40,000 nucleotides of DNA from CAMCHP01 sp036835325 (GTDB taxonomy: Bacteria; Bacteroidota; Bacteroidia; Flavobacteriales_D; Sanyastnellaceae). Positions 8,741 to 16,840 of the stretch are shown in pieces. A model generated the notes under the pieces. The model was not told the DNA's origin and made no database searches. It worked only from the letters and a program-made list of their open reading frames with translations. Position numbers and translations under genes: made by a program. Location of the stretch: NCBI GenBank assembly GCA_036835325.1, contig DAITMF010000031.1, positions 1 to 40,000 of the forward strand, written 5' to 3'. Numbering within the stretch: position 1 is the first letter of the stretch; every line of letters starts with the position of its first letter.

Positions 8741-8783
8741 AATTTCCGGTACTGTACGAGGTGGGGCGGGTGCTTGCGCGACG

Positions 8784-8881
8784 CTCATCTGCCCTCAATC
8801 TGGTTGAGGTAGGATTTGGCACCCGGCCGACCGGGTTGCCAAGACTTCTTCGGGCCTATTCCCTCCGTCTTTCTCGATAAG
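8784..8881 (-). ncRNA. SAM-I (S-box) riboswitch
   Basis: Read on the minus strand, the 5' leader of metH carries the S-box core in order: CTTATCGAGA, then GACGGAGGGA, GGCCCGAAGAAG, TTGGCAACCCGG, GGGTGCCAAATCCTACC, and a closing GATGAG. CTTATC (8881-8876) pairs with GATGAG (8789-8784) as helix P1. These conserved blocks and their spacing match the SAM-I family, which binds S-adenosylmethionine and lowers expression of methionine genes. Between the aptamer and the ATG (8728-8783) I see no GC-rich hairpin followed by a U run, so control is more likely at translation than by intrinsic termination. Confidence 0.95.
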
Positions 8882-8888
8882 TACGGTG

Positions 8889-8896
8889 CAAATGTA
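8889..8896 (-). promoter_or_regulatory. -7 box of the metH-metF operon (TACATTTG)
   Basis: A perfect TAnnTTTG match on the minus strand, 7 bases upstream of riboswitch helix P1. The transcript would therefore begin almost exactly at the aptamer. Confidence 0.7.
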
Positions 8897-8908
8897 GGTG
8901 AATAGTTC

Positions 8909-8916
8909 TAAATTTG
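8909..8916 (+). promoter_or_regulatory. -7 box of metK (TAAATTTG)
   Basis: A perfect TAnnTTTG match, divergent from and 12 bases away from the metH box. It is 31 bases before the ATG at 8948 and only 10 before the alternative ATG at 8927, favouring 8948. The metK leader is too short to hold a riboswitch. Confidence 0.65.
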
Positions 8917-8947
8917 CCCGCTCTTAATGATAAAAACACCTCCGGTA

Positions 8948-10222
8948 ATGGCATACCTTTTCACCTCTGAGTCTGTATCTGAAGGACACCCCGACAAGCT
9001 GGCTGATCAAATTTCAGATGCGCTCATCGATCACTTTTTGGCATTCGATCCTGAAGCAAAAGTCGCCTGTGAAACCCTTGTAACAACGGGCCAGGTCATT
9101 CTTGCCGGAGAGGTCAAGGCCGAGTGTTACCTCGACCTTCAGAAAATTACCCGCGAGGTGATTCAACGCGTTGGGTACACCAAAAGCGACTACATGTTCG
9201 AGGCCAACTCGTGCGGAATTCTCTCCGCCATCCACGAACAATCGCCCGACATCAACCAGGGCGTTGAACGCAGCCGAAAGGAAGACCAAGGTGCCGGTGA
9301 CCAAGGCATTATGTTCGGCTACGCCTGCCGCGAAACCGACAACTACATGCCTTTGGCACTCGAAATCTCGCACCTCTTGCTGCGCGAACTCGCTGCCATT
9401 CGCCGCGAAGGCAAGGTGATGACCTACCTGCGTCCCGATTCGAAGTCACAGGTAACCATCGAGTACAGCGATGACAATGCTCCGCAGCGCATCGACACTA
9501 TCGTGATTTCAACCCAGCACGATCCTTTCGTGCAAACCGGAAACGATGCCGCCGATGAGCAGGCCATGCTTGCGCAAATCAAGAACGACATCATTGCCAT
9601 CCTCATCCCGCGGGTAAAAGCACTGCTGCCCGGTCGTGTGCAGGCACTCTTTAACGATGGCATTACCTACCACATCAACCCTACCGGAAAGTTCGTCATC
9701 GGTGGTCCACACGGTGATACCGGTCTTACCGGCCGCAAAATTATCGTTGATACCTACGGCGGCAAAGGCGCCCACGGTGGCGGAGCTTTCAGTGGCAAAG
9801 ACCCCAGCAAGGTTGACCGCAGCGCGGCCTACGCTACACGTCACATCGCACGCAACCTCGTCGCCGCAGGTGTGTGCGACGAAGTGCTTGTACAAGTGGC
9901 CTACGCCATCGGTGTGGCTGAACCGGTCGGTCTCTTCGTAAACACCTACGGCACCTCAAAGGTCAACATGACCGATGGCGCCTTGGGTAAAAAAATCATG
10001 GAACTCGTAAAACTCCGTCCGTACGATATCGAAAAGCGTTTCCAACTCCGCACGCCGATTTACAGCGAAACCGCTGCCTACGGCCACATGGGCCGCGAGC
10101 CGCAAACGGTAACCAAAACCTTTACCGACGGCGCCGGTCGCACCATCGAGAAGCAGGTCACACTCTTCCCATGGGAAAAGAACGACCTCGTCGATACCTT
10201 CAAATCGGCATTCGGGGTCTAA
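8948..10222 (+). CDS. metK: S-adenosylmethionine synthetase MetK
   Basis: MetK makes SAM from methionine and ATP, releasing phosphate and pyrophosphate; it acts in the cytoplasm as a tetramer. The 424-residue protein shows YLFTSESVSEGHPDK at the N-terminus, the family signatures GAGDQGIMFGYA and GGGAFSGKDPSKVDRS, and GDTGLTGRKIIVDTYGG. I chose the ATG at 8948 because family members start right before YLFTSESVSEG; an in-frame ATG at 8927 would add seven residues. It is divergent from the metH-metF operon, so the SAM product gene and the SAM-controlled methionine genes share one 220-base control region, though only the latter has a riboswitch. Confidence 0.97.
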   Translation: MAYLFTSESVSEGHPDKLADQISDALIDHFLAFDPEAKVACETLVTTGQVILAGEVKAECYLDLQKITREVIQRVGYTKSDYMFEANSCGILSAIHEQSPDINQGVERSRKEDQGAGDQGIMFGYACRETDNYMPLALEISHLLLRELAAIRREGKVMTYLRPDSKSQVTIEYSDDNAPQRIDTIVISTQHDPFVQTGNDAADEQAMLAQIKNDIIAILIPRVKALLPGRVQALFNDGITYHINPTGKFVIGGPHGDTGLTGRKIIVDTYGGKGAHGGGAFSGKDPSKVDRSAAYATRHIARNLVAAGVCDEVLVQVAYAIGVAEPVGLFVNTYGTSKVNMTDGALGKKIMELVKLRPYDIEKRFQLRTPIYSETAAYGHMGREPQTVTKTFTDGAGRTIEKQVTLFPWEKNDLVDTFKSAFGV

Positions 10223-10249
10223 AAAGCGCTTGCGCCCGCACTTCCTGCT

Positions 10250-10257
10250 TATCTTTG
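10250..10257 (+). promoter_or_regulatory. -7 box of the BNR protein gene (TATCTTTG)
   Basis: A perfect TAnnTTTG match only 4 bases before the ATG at 10262, which implies a leaderless or nearly leaderless mRNA. Confidence 0.55.
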
Positions 10258-10261
10258 GGAC

Positions 10262-12430
10262 ATGCGTGCGCTTTTTCTCTTTTTTCTTTTTTGGGGATGG
10301 ATGACCGCGTCGGTGTACGCACAATCATCTACACCCGAAAGTGTATTTGGGGTACCCGGAAACAAAGGGCCTTCCGTCGAATGGGTTTGGAACTGCATTG
10401 GTCCGAATGTGCAGCCCTTCGAACTCAACCCGGGTGGCCGGGCAATACCTGCATCCGCGGTGAACCGAGGCAATGGAACCGGCCGAATCAACTTCGTTTA
10501 CCCAGACCCTGCCGTTGAGAACCGAGTGTTTGCGTGCTCTCCAACCGGTGGGCTCTTCCGCAGCGATGACAATGGCCTCTCGTGGTACTCTGCCGGTACC
10601 GACCGCTTGCCCATCACAGGGGTAAGCAGCATCGCAACCGCACCTGACAACCCCGACCGTTGGCTCGTTGCTACCGGCGATGGCGATGACCAATTCATGT
10701 TCTCCGATGGCATTTGGCGCACCGATGACGCCGGCGAAACATGGGTCAACGTCAACGGTCGAAAGCTGGGGAAAGCCATCGTGCCTGCCGAAGACCCGGC
10801 GCAGTACCTCTTCATCTCCGAAGTGCTCGTACACCCCTGCGGGCGCACCTTCGCGGCAACCAATCAAGGTCTGTACATTTCTGACAACGTGTGGGATGAC
10901 CCTGCCAAAGTGCGCTGGAAACGCGTAGCCGAAGGTGCCGTGTTTGATGTCTTCATCCATCCCGATAATCCCAATACCCTTTTGGCCGGTGGGATGGGGT
11001 TCTACCGCAGCGACGACTGTGGCGAAAACTGGGTAAGGCAGCGTTTCCCTGAGTACCCTGAATCGGTGGCTTTTCCGTTCTCGCGAATGACGTTTCAGCC
11101 GGCGCACGAAACCGGCGGTTGCTACGTCGCCGTTAGCTGCTCTGAGAAAGCGACGCAATCGAAACATGGCGAGGGTACCCTGTGGTTCTATGATCTTACC
11201 CAACGCAGTTTTACGCAAATTCGCTCGTTGCGAAAGGGTATGGACAACCTCATTACCACCCGCGCACGGGCCTTTGCCGTCCATCCATCCAATCCCCAAA
11301 AAATGGCCGTAGCGAATGTGCAACCCGTTTATGTCAGCACCGATGGAGGTTTGAACTTCGCTCCGGTCGAGAAAAACCAGATGCACGACGATACCCACCA
11401 TTTGGTGTACACTACCGATGCAACAGCCCTTTGGGCAGGCCACGATGGCGGCGTATCAGTGAGTTTCGACGACGGCCTCACCTGGCTTACCCGCGATACC
11501 GGCATCGGAGCCGCCAACGTGTTTGGCATGAGTGTTGCACAAACCGAAGAACACCAAGTGCTCTTCGGTGCTTACGACACCGGAGGCAACCTTCTCATTG
11601 ACAGTGTGTGGTACCATGTTACATGGGGCGACGGCTTTGAAACCATCATCGACCCGCGCAACTCCGAAATCATGTTCTCCACCAAGCAAAACGGACACAT
11701 CAACCGCAGCACCAACGGAGGCCTTGATTTCGAAACCTCGGTGACCACCAACAAAACGCGCACCGAATGGCACACGTGGATTCGGGCGCACACCAAATAC
11801 ACAGAGGTCATTTACTGCAGTGGCGACAAGCTCATGCGTTCGCAAAACCGGGGCGATGATTGGGAGGTCATTCTCGATGCCGCCAACCTCGAGGGCGAGT
11901 ACACCAACATTTACCGCTTCTTCCTCAGCGAGCACCATCCCGAAGTGATCTACGCCTACGTGCTCGATAAAACAGCCGTACAACCTGCCATCTACCGCAC
12001 GTTTAACGCTTCAATCATGGATCCCGCCCGCGTGCGTTGGGAAAAGGTTCAGCCGCTTCCCAAAGCCGGCTGGCTCACCGGTATCGTTGTCGATGCCGAC
12101 AACCCGAGGCAATTTTGGGTGGCCTACAAAAGCGAATCGCCCGGAGGCAAAGTCTACCGCTACACCGACGAAAGCTACATCGACGTCTCGGCCAACCTTG
12201 GCACGGCCATCGTCAATGCCATCATTATCGATCCGCAAAGCGACGAACGGCTCTACGTGGGTACCAACCACGGCGTGTTTACCCGCAATCGTCGTGAACG
12301 CGCATGGACACGCATGACGGGGTTGCCGGGCACCTACATCCGTTCCCTTGACATCAATAAAGTCACCGGTCAGTTGTACATCGGTACCTACGGACGAGGC
12401 GTTTGGCACGGTAAGCTTTTTGGGCCGTAA
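10262..12430 (+). CDS. Secreted BNR/Asp-box beta-propeller protein
   Basis: A 722-residue protein with a clear signal peptide (MRALFLFFLFWGWMTASVYA, cut before QSS). The body holds many Asp-box (BNR) motifs of the form S/T-x-D-x-G-x-x-W: RSDDNGLSW, RTDDAGETW, RSDDCGENW, SFDDGLTW, and related STDGGLNF, STNGGLDF and SQNRGDDW. Such repeats build sialidase/VPS10-type propellers, but no sialidase active-site set was recognised, so an enzymatic role is not claimed. Unlike its secreted neighbours it lacks a T9SS sorting domain, ending in GTYGRGVWHGKLFGP, so it is probably periplasmic or exported otherwise. Its stop abuts the stop of the convergent lipoprotein gene. Confidence 0.85.
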   Translation: MRALFLFFLFWGWMTASVYAQSSTPESVFGVPGNKGPSVEWVWNCIGPNVQPFELNPGGRAIPASAVNRGNGTGRINFVYPDPAVENRVFACSPTGGLFRSDDNGLSWYSAGTDRLPITGVSSIATAPDNPDRWLVATGDGDDQFMFSDGIWRTDDAGETWVNVNGRKLGKAIVPAEDPAQYLFISEVLVHPCGRTFAATNQGLYISDNVWDDPAKVRWKRVAEGAVFDVFIHPDNPNTLLAGGMGFYRSDDCGENWVRQRFPEYPESVAFPFSRMTFQPAHETGGCYVAVSCSEKATQSKHGEGTLWFYDLTQRSFTQIRSLRKGMDNLITTRARAFAVHPSNPQKMAVANVQPVYVSTDGGLNFAPVEKNQMHDDTHHLVYTTDATALWAGHDGGVSVSFDDGLTWLTRDTGIGAANVFGMSVAQTEEHQVLFGAYDTGGNLLIDSVWYHVTWGDGFETIIDPRNSEIMFSTKQNGHINRSTNGGLDFETSVTTNKTRTEWHTWIRAHTKYTEVIYCSGDKLMRSQNRGDDWEVILDAANLEGEYTNIYRFFLSEHHPEVIYAYVLDKTAVQPAIYRTFNASIMDPARVRWEKVQPLPKAGWLTGIVVDADNPRQFWVAYKSESPGGKVYRYTDESYIDVSANLGTAIVNAIIIDPQSDERLYVGTNHGVFTRNRRERAWTRMTGLPGTYIRSLDINKVTGQLYIGTYGRGVWHGKLFGP

Positions 12431-13747
12431 TTACTTGTTCAGCAGTACTGCCGTGGCCACCGCATTCGAGGTGGGGTAGCTCGCTGTCACCGCGCCGTTC
12501 GAACGGTTGATGCGGAACACCGTGTTTTCAGTTGTCGCGTAAACGGCATTCCCAACCGGGTCATAGGCCAAGTGCATGGCGTTTACGCCGTTGGCGGATG
12601 CGGGAATGAACTGACCCGTTCCAAATCGGTACATGGCTACTCCGGCAGCCGAAGCAAGCGCATAATCTCCGTTGTCAAGTTCAATGGCATGGCGGATGCC
12701 GGCGTCGCCCGCCAACCAAGGGAGTTCACTTAAGCTCAAGGTGGATGGATTGGCCAAGTACACCACGCCTTCGCCGGTGGGTTTGGTCCCAATCAGCAAC
12801 ACAGTACCGTCGTACGGCACGATGGAGAAATGCGTGCCTGCCACTGCGGTAGTCGTGTTTACGGCTCCGGAGTTTCTGAAGTAGCGCGCAAACAAACCGA
12901 TGTCGGAAGAATTTACGGCTTGCAAGCTTGCGTAAACGTAGGTGTTATCGGCCCAGAGGTCTTTGGGGATCAGGTTGGGCCCTGTGGCAATCGTGCTGCG
13001 CAGGGCACCTCCTTTTCCAAACTCGCGGATGAGTCCATCGAAGCAGCTCACAAAGTAGCTTCGCGAACCGGATTCAAACACCACATCGTGAAAGTATTGG
13101 GCATTCAACGGATTTTGAAAGCTAGTGCTGCCCGCTGTTGCAAATGCTTCAGGGTCTAAGTAAAGAAGGTTGGCTGAACCGGCTGACCACGCCAGCCACT
13201 CCCCGTGGAACGAACCCGCCAATAGGCCACTGTAGTCGCCCGGCAGCGATGCTGCGGTTGAAAACGTGCCGGAAGCACTGAGCGTATCAATCACTGATGA
13301 CGCGCCTGAAATCGCCCTCAATACCGCAATGCCCTTGCGCTCAAGCGGCGCTTCAAAGTAGCGGATGGTTTGAAATGCCGCCCCTTCGTTGCCTGTTGCA
13401 TCGGCAGCGAAGACCGCCAAAGTGTAATCGCCCGATGGCCAGTGAACATCGTCGCACACCACCGTGATTTGCTGTTCAGTGCTCGCAGGAGTACCCGCAA
13501 CCGTGAAGTAGTCGGTTGAAAAACGGCGCATACCGCTTTCATCCGAAAGTCGCACCTGCCAACGCTCAACCCCTTCGTTGTCGGTAGCGGTGAAGCGAAC
13601 GGCGAATGCATCGTTGTAGCTGTAGGTGGGCAAGTTTCCCGACGGAGAAGTGATGACGATTCTCGGCGGACTCCCGTCGTCATCGCCTTTGCAGGCGAAG
13701 AGGACAGCAACAGAAAATAAAATCAAGTTTCGCGCGGTAAACGTCAT
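12431..13747 (-). CDS. Surface lipoprotein with Ig-like domain and propeller
   Basis: A 438-residue predicted lipoprotein. The start at 13747 gives MTFTARNLILFSVAVLFAC; Cys19 sits in a lipobox and is followed by KGDDD, the lysine/acidic signal that in Bacteroidota sends lipoproteins to the cell surface. An in-frame start 180 bases upstream would hide this signal and overlap dnaB. Residues ~28-135 (PRIVITSPSG, then FTATDNEGVERWQVRLSDES, ADATGNEG) look like a bacterial Ig-like domain. The rest, with repeated short strand motifs such as YDPVGNAVYATTENTVFRINR, looks like a beta-propeller. Ligand unknown. It is divergent from dnaB and convergent with the BNR gene with zero gap. Confidence 0.8.
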   Translation of the reverse strand: MTFTARNLILFSVAVLFACKGDDDGSPPRIVITSPSGNLPTYSYNDAFAVRFTATDNEGVERWQVRLSDESGMRRFSTDYFTVAGTPASTEQQITVVCDDVHWPSGDYTLAVFAADATGNEGAAFQTIRYFEAPLERKGIAVLRAISGASSVIDTLSASGTFSTAASLPGDYSGLLAGSFHGEWLAWSAGSANLLYLDPEAFATAGSTSFQNPLNAQYFHDVVFESGSRSYFVSCFDGLIREFGKGGALRSTIATGPNLIPKDLWADNTYVYASLQAVNSSDIGLFARYFRNSGAVNTTTAVAGTHFSIVPYDGTVLLIGTKPTGEGVVYLANPSTLSLSELPWLAGDAGIRHAIELDNGDYALASAAGVAMYRFGTGQFIPASANGVNAMHLAYDPVGNAVYATTENTVFRINRSNGAVTASYPTSNAVATAVLLNK

Positions 13748-13780
13748 CGATGGTCGTTGAAAGAAAGAATATTGCAATCT

Positions 13781-13788
13781 GAAAGGTA
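13781..13788 (-). promoter_or_regulatory. -7 box of the lipoprotein gene (TACCTTTC)
   Basis: TACCTTTC on the minus strand matches TAnnTTTG at all but the last base and gives a leader of about 30 bases. Confidence 0.45.
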
Positions 13789-13903
13789 CGCAATTGCGTG
13801 GAACGTGCGTGAAACGGTGCGCATTTGAAACTGTTGAAAACAGTATGAATAAAGCGTGAATAGTTAATTGCCCAAAACCTCTCGTCAATGCCGATGTCGC
13901 ACC

Positions 13904-13911
13904 TATTTTTG
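13904..13911 (+). promoter_or_regulatory. -7 box of dnaB (TATTTTTG)
   Basis: A perfect TAnnTTTG match 7 bases before the dnaB ATG at 13919, again implying a minimal leader. Confidence 0.6.
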
Positions 13912-13918
13912 CCCCCCT

Positions 13919-15514
13919 ATGAATCAACCGAATGACAAGTCATCGCGCCAAACGCGCACTCCGCTAGGGGTGAATACACGCGGCAACGCGCTGATGCCCG
14001 AGGCGCTTGGTAAAATTCCGCCTCAGGCAACCGACCTTGAGGAGGCCGTTATTGGAGCCATGCTCCTTGAAAGTGCTGCAGTGAACGCAGCCATTGACAT
14101 CCTACGGCCGGAGAGTTTTTACAAAGAAGCCCACAAGCGCATCTATTCAGTCATCGTTGATTTGTTTCAGCGTTCTGAACCCATTGACATCCTCACCGTA
14201 ACCCACGGCTTGCGCAAATCAGGTGATCTTGATCTTGTCGGGGGGCCGCACTACGTGGCGCAATTGACCACGCGCATTGCGTCAACGGCCAATGTGGAGC
14301 AGCACGCACGTATTGTAGCGCAGAAGTACATCCAACGCGAACTTATACGGGTGTCAAACGCCATCATGAAAGAAGCGTTTGAAGACACCACCGATGTCTT
14401 TGACCTGCTCGACACGGCAGAGTCGCAGTTGTTCGAGGTGGCTGAAGGCAACATCCGCAAGAGCTACGATACCATGGGAAGCCTCGTGCACGAGGCCGTA
14501 CGCGGCATTGATGCTGCCCGCAACAACAAAGACGGTGTGAGCGGCGTGCCCAGTGGTTTCACCGACCTTGACCGCATCACCGGAGGGTGGCAGCGAAGTG
14601 ACATGGTCGTGCTCGCTGCTCGTCCGGGTATGGGGAAAACCGCCTTCGTGCTCTCCATGGCGCGCAACATGGCTGTTGACCACAAAGTGCCGGTAGCGGT
14701 ATTCTCCCTCGAAATGGCCGGTGTGCAGTTGGTCAACCGTTTGATTGCCAGTGAAACCGCCATCTCTTCCGAGAAACTTCGCAAAGGAACCCTCTCGGAT
14801 GCCGAGTACCAAATGCTCCACCAACGCATTGGCAAACTGGCTGAAGCACCTCTATTCATTGACGATACGCCTGCCATCTCCATCTTCGAACTCCGCGCAA
14901 AATGCCGCCGTCTCAAGGCCCAACACGGCATCGACATGGTCATCATTGATTACCTTCAGTTGATGACGGCCGGTGGCGATACCAAAGGCGGCAACCGCGA
15001 ACAAGAAATTTCGCAGATTTCGCGATCGATCAAGAGCATCGCCAAAGAACTCAACATCCCCATCATTGCGCTGTCGCAGCTCTCGCGAAGCGTTGAAACA
15101 CGAGGTGGCGACAAGCGGCCCATCCTTTCTGACCTTCGCGAATCGGGTGCGATTGAGCAAGATGCCGACATCGTATGCTTCATCTACCGTGCAGAGTACT
15201 ACGGTTTTACCGATCCCAAAGACCATCCTCAACAAAAAGATCCGCGCGGATTGGGCGAACTTATCATTGCCAAACACCGTAACGGTGCCCTTGACACGGT
15301 TAACCTGCGCTTTCAAGGCGAATTGGCGAAATTCTCCAACTACGATAGCTTTGGCGACGATCAACCCGCCATCGGAATGTTGCAGCCAAACGCTTCATTT
15401 ATGGCCGCAGGTCAGCAAACCGTTACCATGCCGTCGCGCATGAACAGCATGGACGATGAAGACGACGATGTTGATCACCGCCTCGCCGACCCCGGAGAAA
15501 CACCTCCTTTTTAA
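13919..15514 (+). CDS. dnaB: Replicative DNA helicase DnaB
   Basis: DnaB is the hexameric 5'-3' helicase of the replication fork and partner of DnaG primase. The 531-residue protein has the N-terminal domain (~35-180; LEEAVIGAMLLES) and the RecA-like motor: GVPSGFTDLD (209-218), Walker A ARPGMGKT (234-241), FSLEM (262-266), Walker B IIDYLQLM (342-349), and LSQLSRSVETR with SDLRESGAIEQDADIV near 385-419. No intein interrupts the motor. The C-terminal tail (~505-531) is acidic and poorly conserved-looking. The start at 13919 follows the -7 box; a GTG/ATG 51 bases earlier would place the promoter inside the gene. Confidence 0.97.
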   Translation: MNQPNDKSSRQTRTPLGVNTRGNALMPEALGKIPPQATDLEEAVIGAMLLESAAVNAAIDILRPESFYKEAHKRIYSVIVDLFQRSEPIDILTVTHGLRKSGDLDLVGGPHYVAQLTTRIASTANVEQHARIVAQKYIQRELIRVSNAIMKEAFEDTTDVFDLLDTAESQLFEVAEGNIRKSYDTMGSLVHEAVRGIDAARNNKDGVSGVPSGFTDLDRITGGWQRSDMVVLAARPGMGKTAFVLSMARNMAVDHKVPVAVFSLEMAGVQLVNRLIASETAISSEKLRKGTLSDAEYQMLHQRIGKLAEAPLFIDDTPAISIFELRAKCRRLKAQHGIDMVIIDYLQLMTAGGDTKGGNREQEISQISRSIKSIAKELNIPIIALSQLSRSVETRGGDKRPILSDLRESGAIEQDADIVCFIYRAEYYGFTDPKDHPQQKDPRGLGELIIAKHRNGALDTVNLRFQGELAKFSNYDSFGDDQPAIGMLQPNASFMAAGQQTVTMPSRMNSMDDEDDDVDHRLADPGETPPF

Positions 15515-15556
15515 CGAATTAACAGTTGCAGTAAAACATCGCCCCTCGGTCTTTCG

Positions 15557-15564
15557 TATTTTTA
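15557..15564 (+). promoter_or_regulatory. -7 box (TATTTTTA) of the gene at 15569
   Basis: TATTTTTA lies 4 bases before the ATG and resembles TAnnTTTG with A for G. Confidence 0.4.
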
Positions 15565-15568
15565 CAGT

Positions 15569-16840
15569 ATGAATCGATTGATATTGCGGTTTTCAGCCCT
15601 TCTTGTTTTGATGGTTATCGCCCTGCGGGCGGATGCGTCGAAAATCCTCATCCCGATGGATAAGTCGCAGGCAAACCACCTTAAGGCCTACGGCATTGCC
15701 TTTTGGGTGCTGGAGAACAAAATCAGTGTCGAATGGCTGCTGAATTACCGTGGTGGCAGCTTCTTGATCGACAATTACGCCGACGTATCAACCGAGTGCA
15801 CCATCCGGGGCGTGAGCTTTCAGATCATCGCCGATGTGCAAGCCAATCAGATTTACAACGAAATCGCCAACCCTGAAGTCAACCAAGAACGTGTAAAACT
15901 TGAAGTGGCTCCCCGCGTTGCAGTGTACTCACCGAAAAGCAAACTGCCGTGGGACGATGCCGTAACCCTCGTGCTCACCTACGCTGAAATCCCCTACACT
16001 GTGATTTACGACGAAGAGGTGATTCGCGGTGAAATGCCCAAGTACGACTGGCTGCACCTTCACCACGAAGACTTCACAGGTCAATACGGCAAGTTTTACC
16101 GCAGCTTTCGCAATGCTGCATGGTACCAAGATGAAGTGCGCTACCAAGAAGGTTTGGCCTCGTCGCTCGGGTTCTCGAAGGTGAGCGACATGAAACGCGA
16201 AGTGGCGATTGAAATCAAAAATTTCGTGCTCGGCGGGGGCTTTCTTTTTACGATGTGTTCAGGCACTGACTCGTACGACATTGCCCTGGCTGCTGCTGAA
16301 ACCGACATCTGTGAATCCATGTTCGATGGTGACCCTGCTGACCCACGGGCGCAAGAACGTTTGAAGTTCGAGAACGGCTTGGCATTTCGCGACTACAAGC
16401 TTGAACGCGATCCCATGGTGTACGAGTTCAGTTCCATTGATGCCACCGATGACCATGCCAAACTCAAGCAAATCAACGACTTCTTTACCCTCTTTGATTT
16501 CAGTGCGAAGTGGGACGTCATTCCGACCATGCTCACACAGAACCACGAGCAGATTATTGCCGGCTTTATGGGGCAAACCACTGCGTTCCGCGCGCAATAC
16601 ATCCGTCCGGAAGTTACCATCATGGGGGAAACCAAGTCGATTCGTTCAGCCAAGTACATTCATGGAACCTTGGGGCAGGGGCAATGGACGTATTACGGCG
16701 GTCACGACCCTGAAGATTACAGGCACTTGGTGAATGACCCGCCAACCGATTTGAACTTGCACCCGAACAGTCCGGGATACCGCTTGATTTTGAACAACAT
16801 TTTGTTCCCCGCCGCGAAGAAGAAAGAGCAGAAAACCTGA
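15569..16840 (+). CDS. Secreted conserved protein with amidotransferase-like fold
   Basis: A 423-residue protein with a signal peptide (MNRLILRFSALLVLMVIALR, cut near ADA). The mature start SKILIPMDKSQANHLKAYG, the LHLHHEDFTGQYGKFY motif and the YYGGHDPEDY plus LHPNSPGYRLILNN ending are, as I recall, shared with a widespread Bacteroidota family that databases often label asparagine synthetase B. That label does not fit: there is no N-terminal Cys nucleophile after Met, no ATP-pyrophosphatase domain, and the protein is exported. GGGFLFTMCSGTDSYDIAL resembles the nucleophile turn of class I glutamine-amidotransferase-like or ThuA-like folds, with the Cys as possible reactive residue. Function unknown. 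It follows dnaB by 54 bases with its own promoter box. Confidence 0.8.
   Translation: MNRLILRFSALLVLMVIALRADASKILIPMDKSQANHLKAYGIAFWVLENKISVEWLLNYRGGSFLIDNYADVSTECTIRGVSFQIIADVQANQIYNEIANPEVNQERVKLEVAPRVAVYSPKSKLPWDDAVTLVLTYAEIPYTVIYDEEVIRGEMPKYDWLHLHHEDFTGQYGKFYRSFRNAAWYQDEVRYQEGLASSLGFSKVSDMKREVAIEIKNFVLGGGFLFTMCSGTDSYDIALAAAETDICESMFDGDPADPRAQERLKFENGLAFRDYKLERDPMVYEFSSIDATDDHAKLKQINDFFTLFDFSAKWDVIPTMLTQNHEQIIAGFMGQTTAFRAQYIRPEVTIMGETKSIRSAKYIHGTLGQGQWTYYGGHDPEDYRHLVNDPPTDLNLHPNSPGYRLILNNILFPAAKKKEQKT

Noticed and set aside
10325..11443. 372-codon minus-strand frame
   Set aside because: Antisense to the BNR protein with clear Asp-box motifs; no recognisable domain of its own.
16240..16290. 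PP-loop of asparagine synthetase (SGxxDS-like)
   Set aside because: Only CSGTDS is similar; the surrounding ATP-pyrophosphatase domain is missing and the protein is exported.
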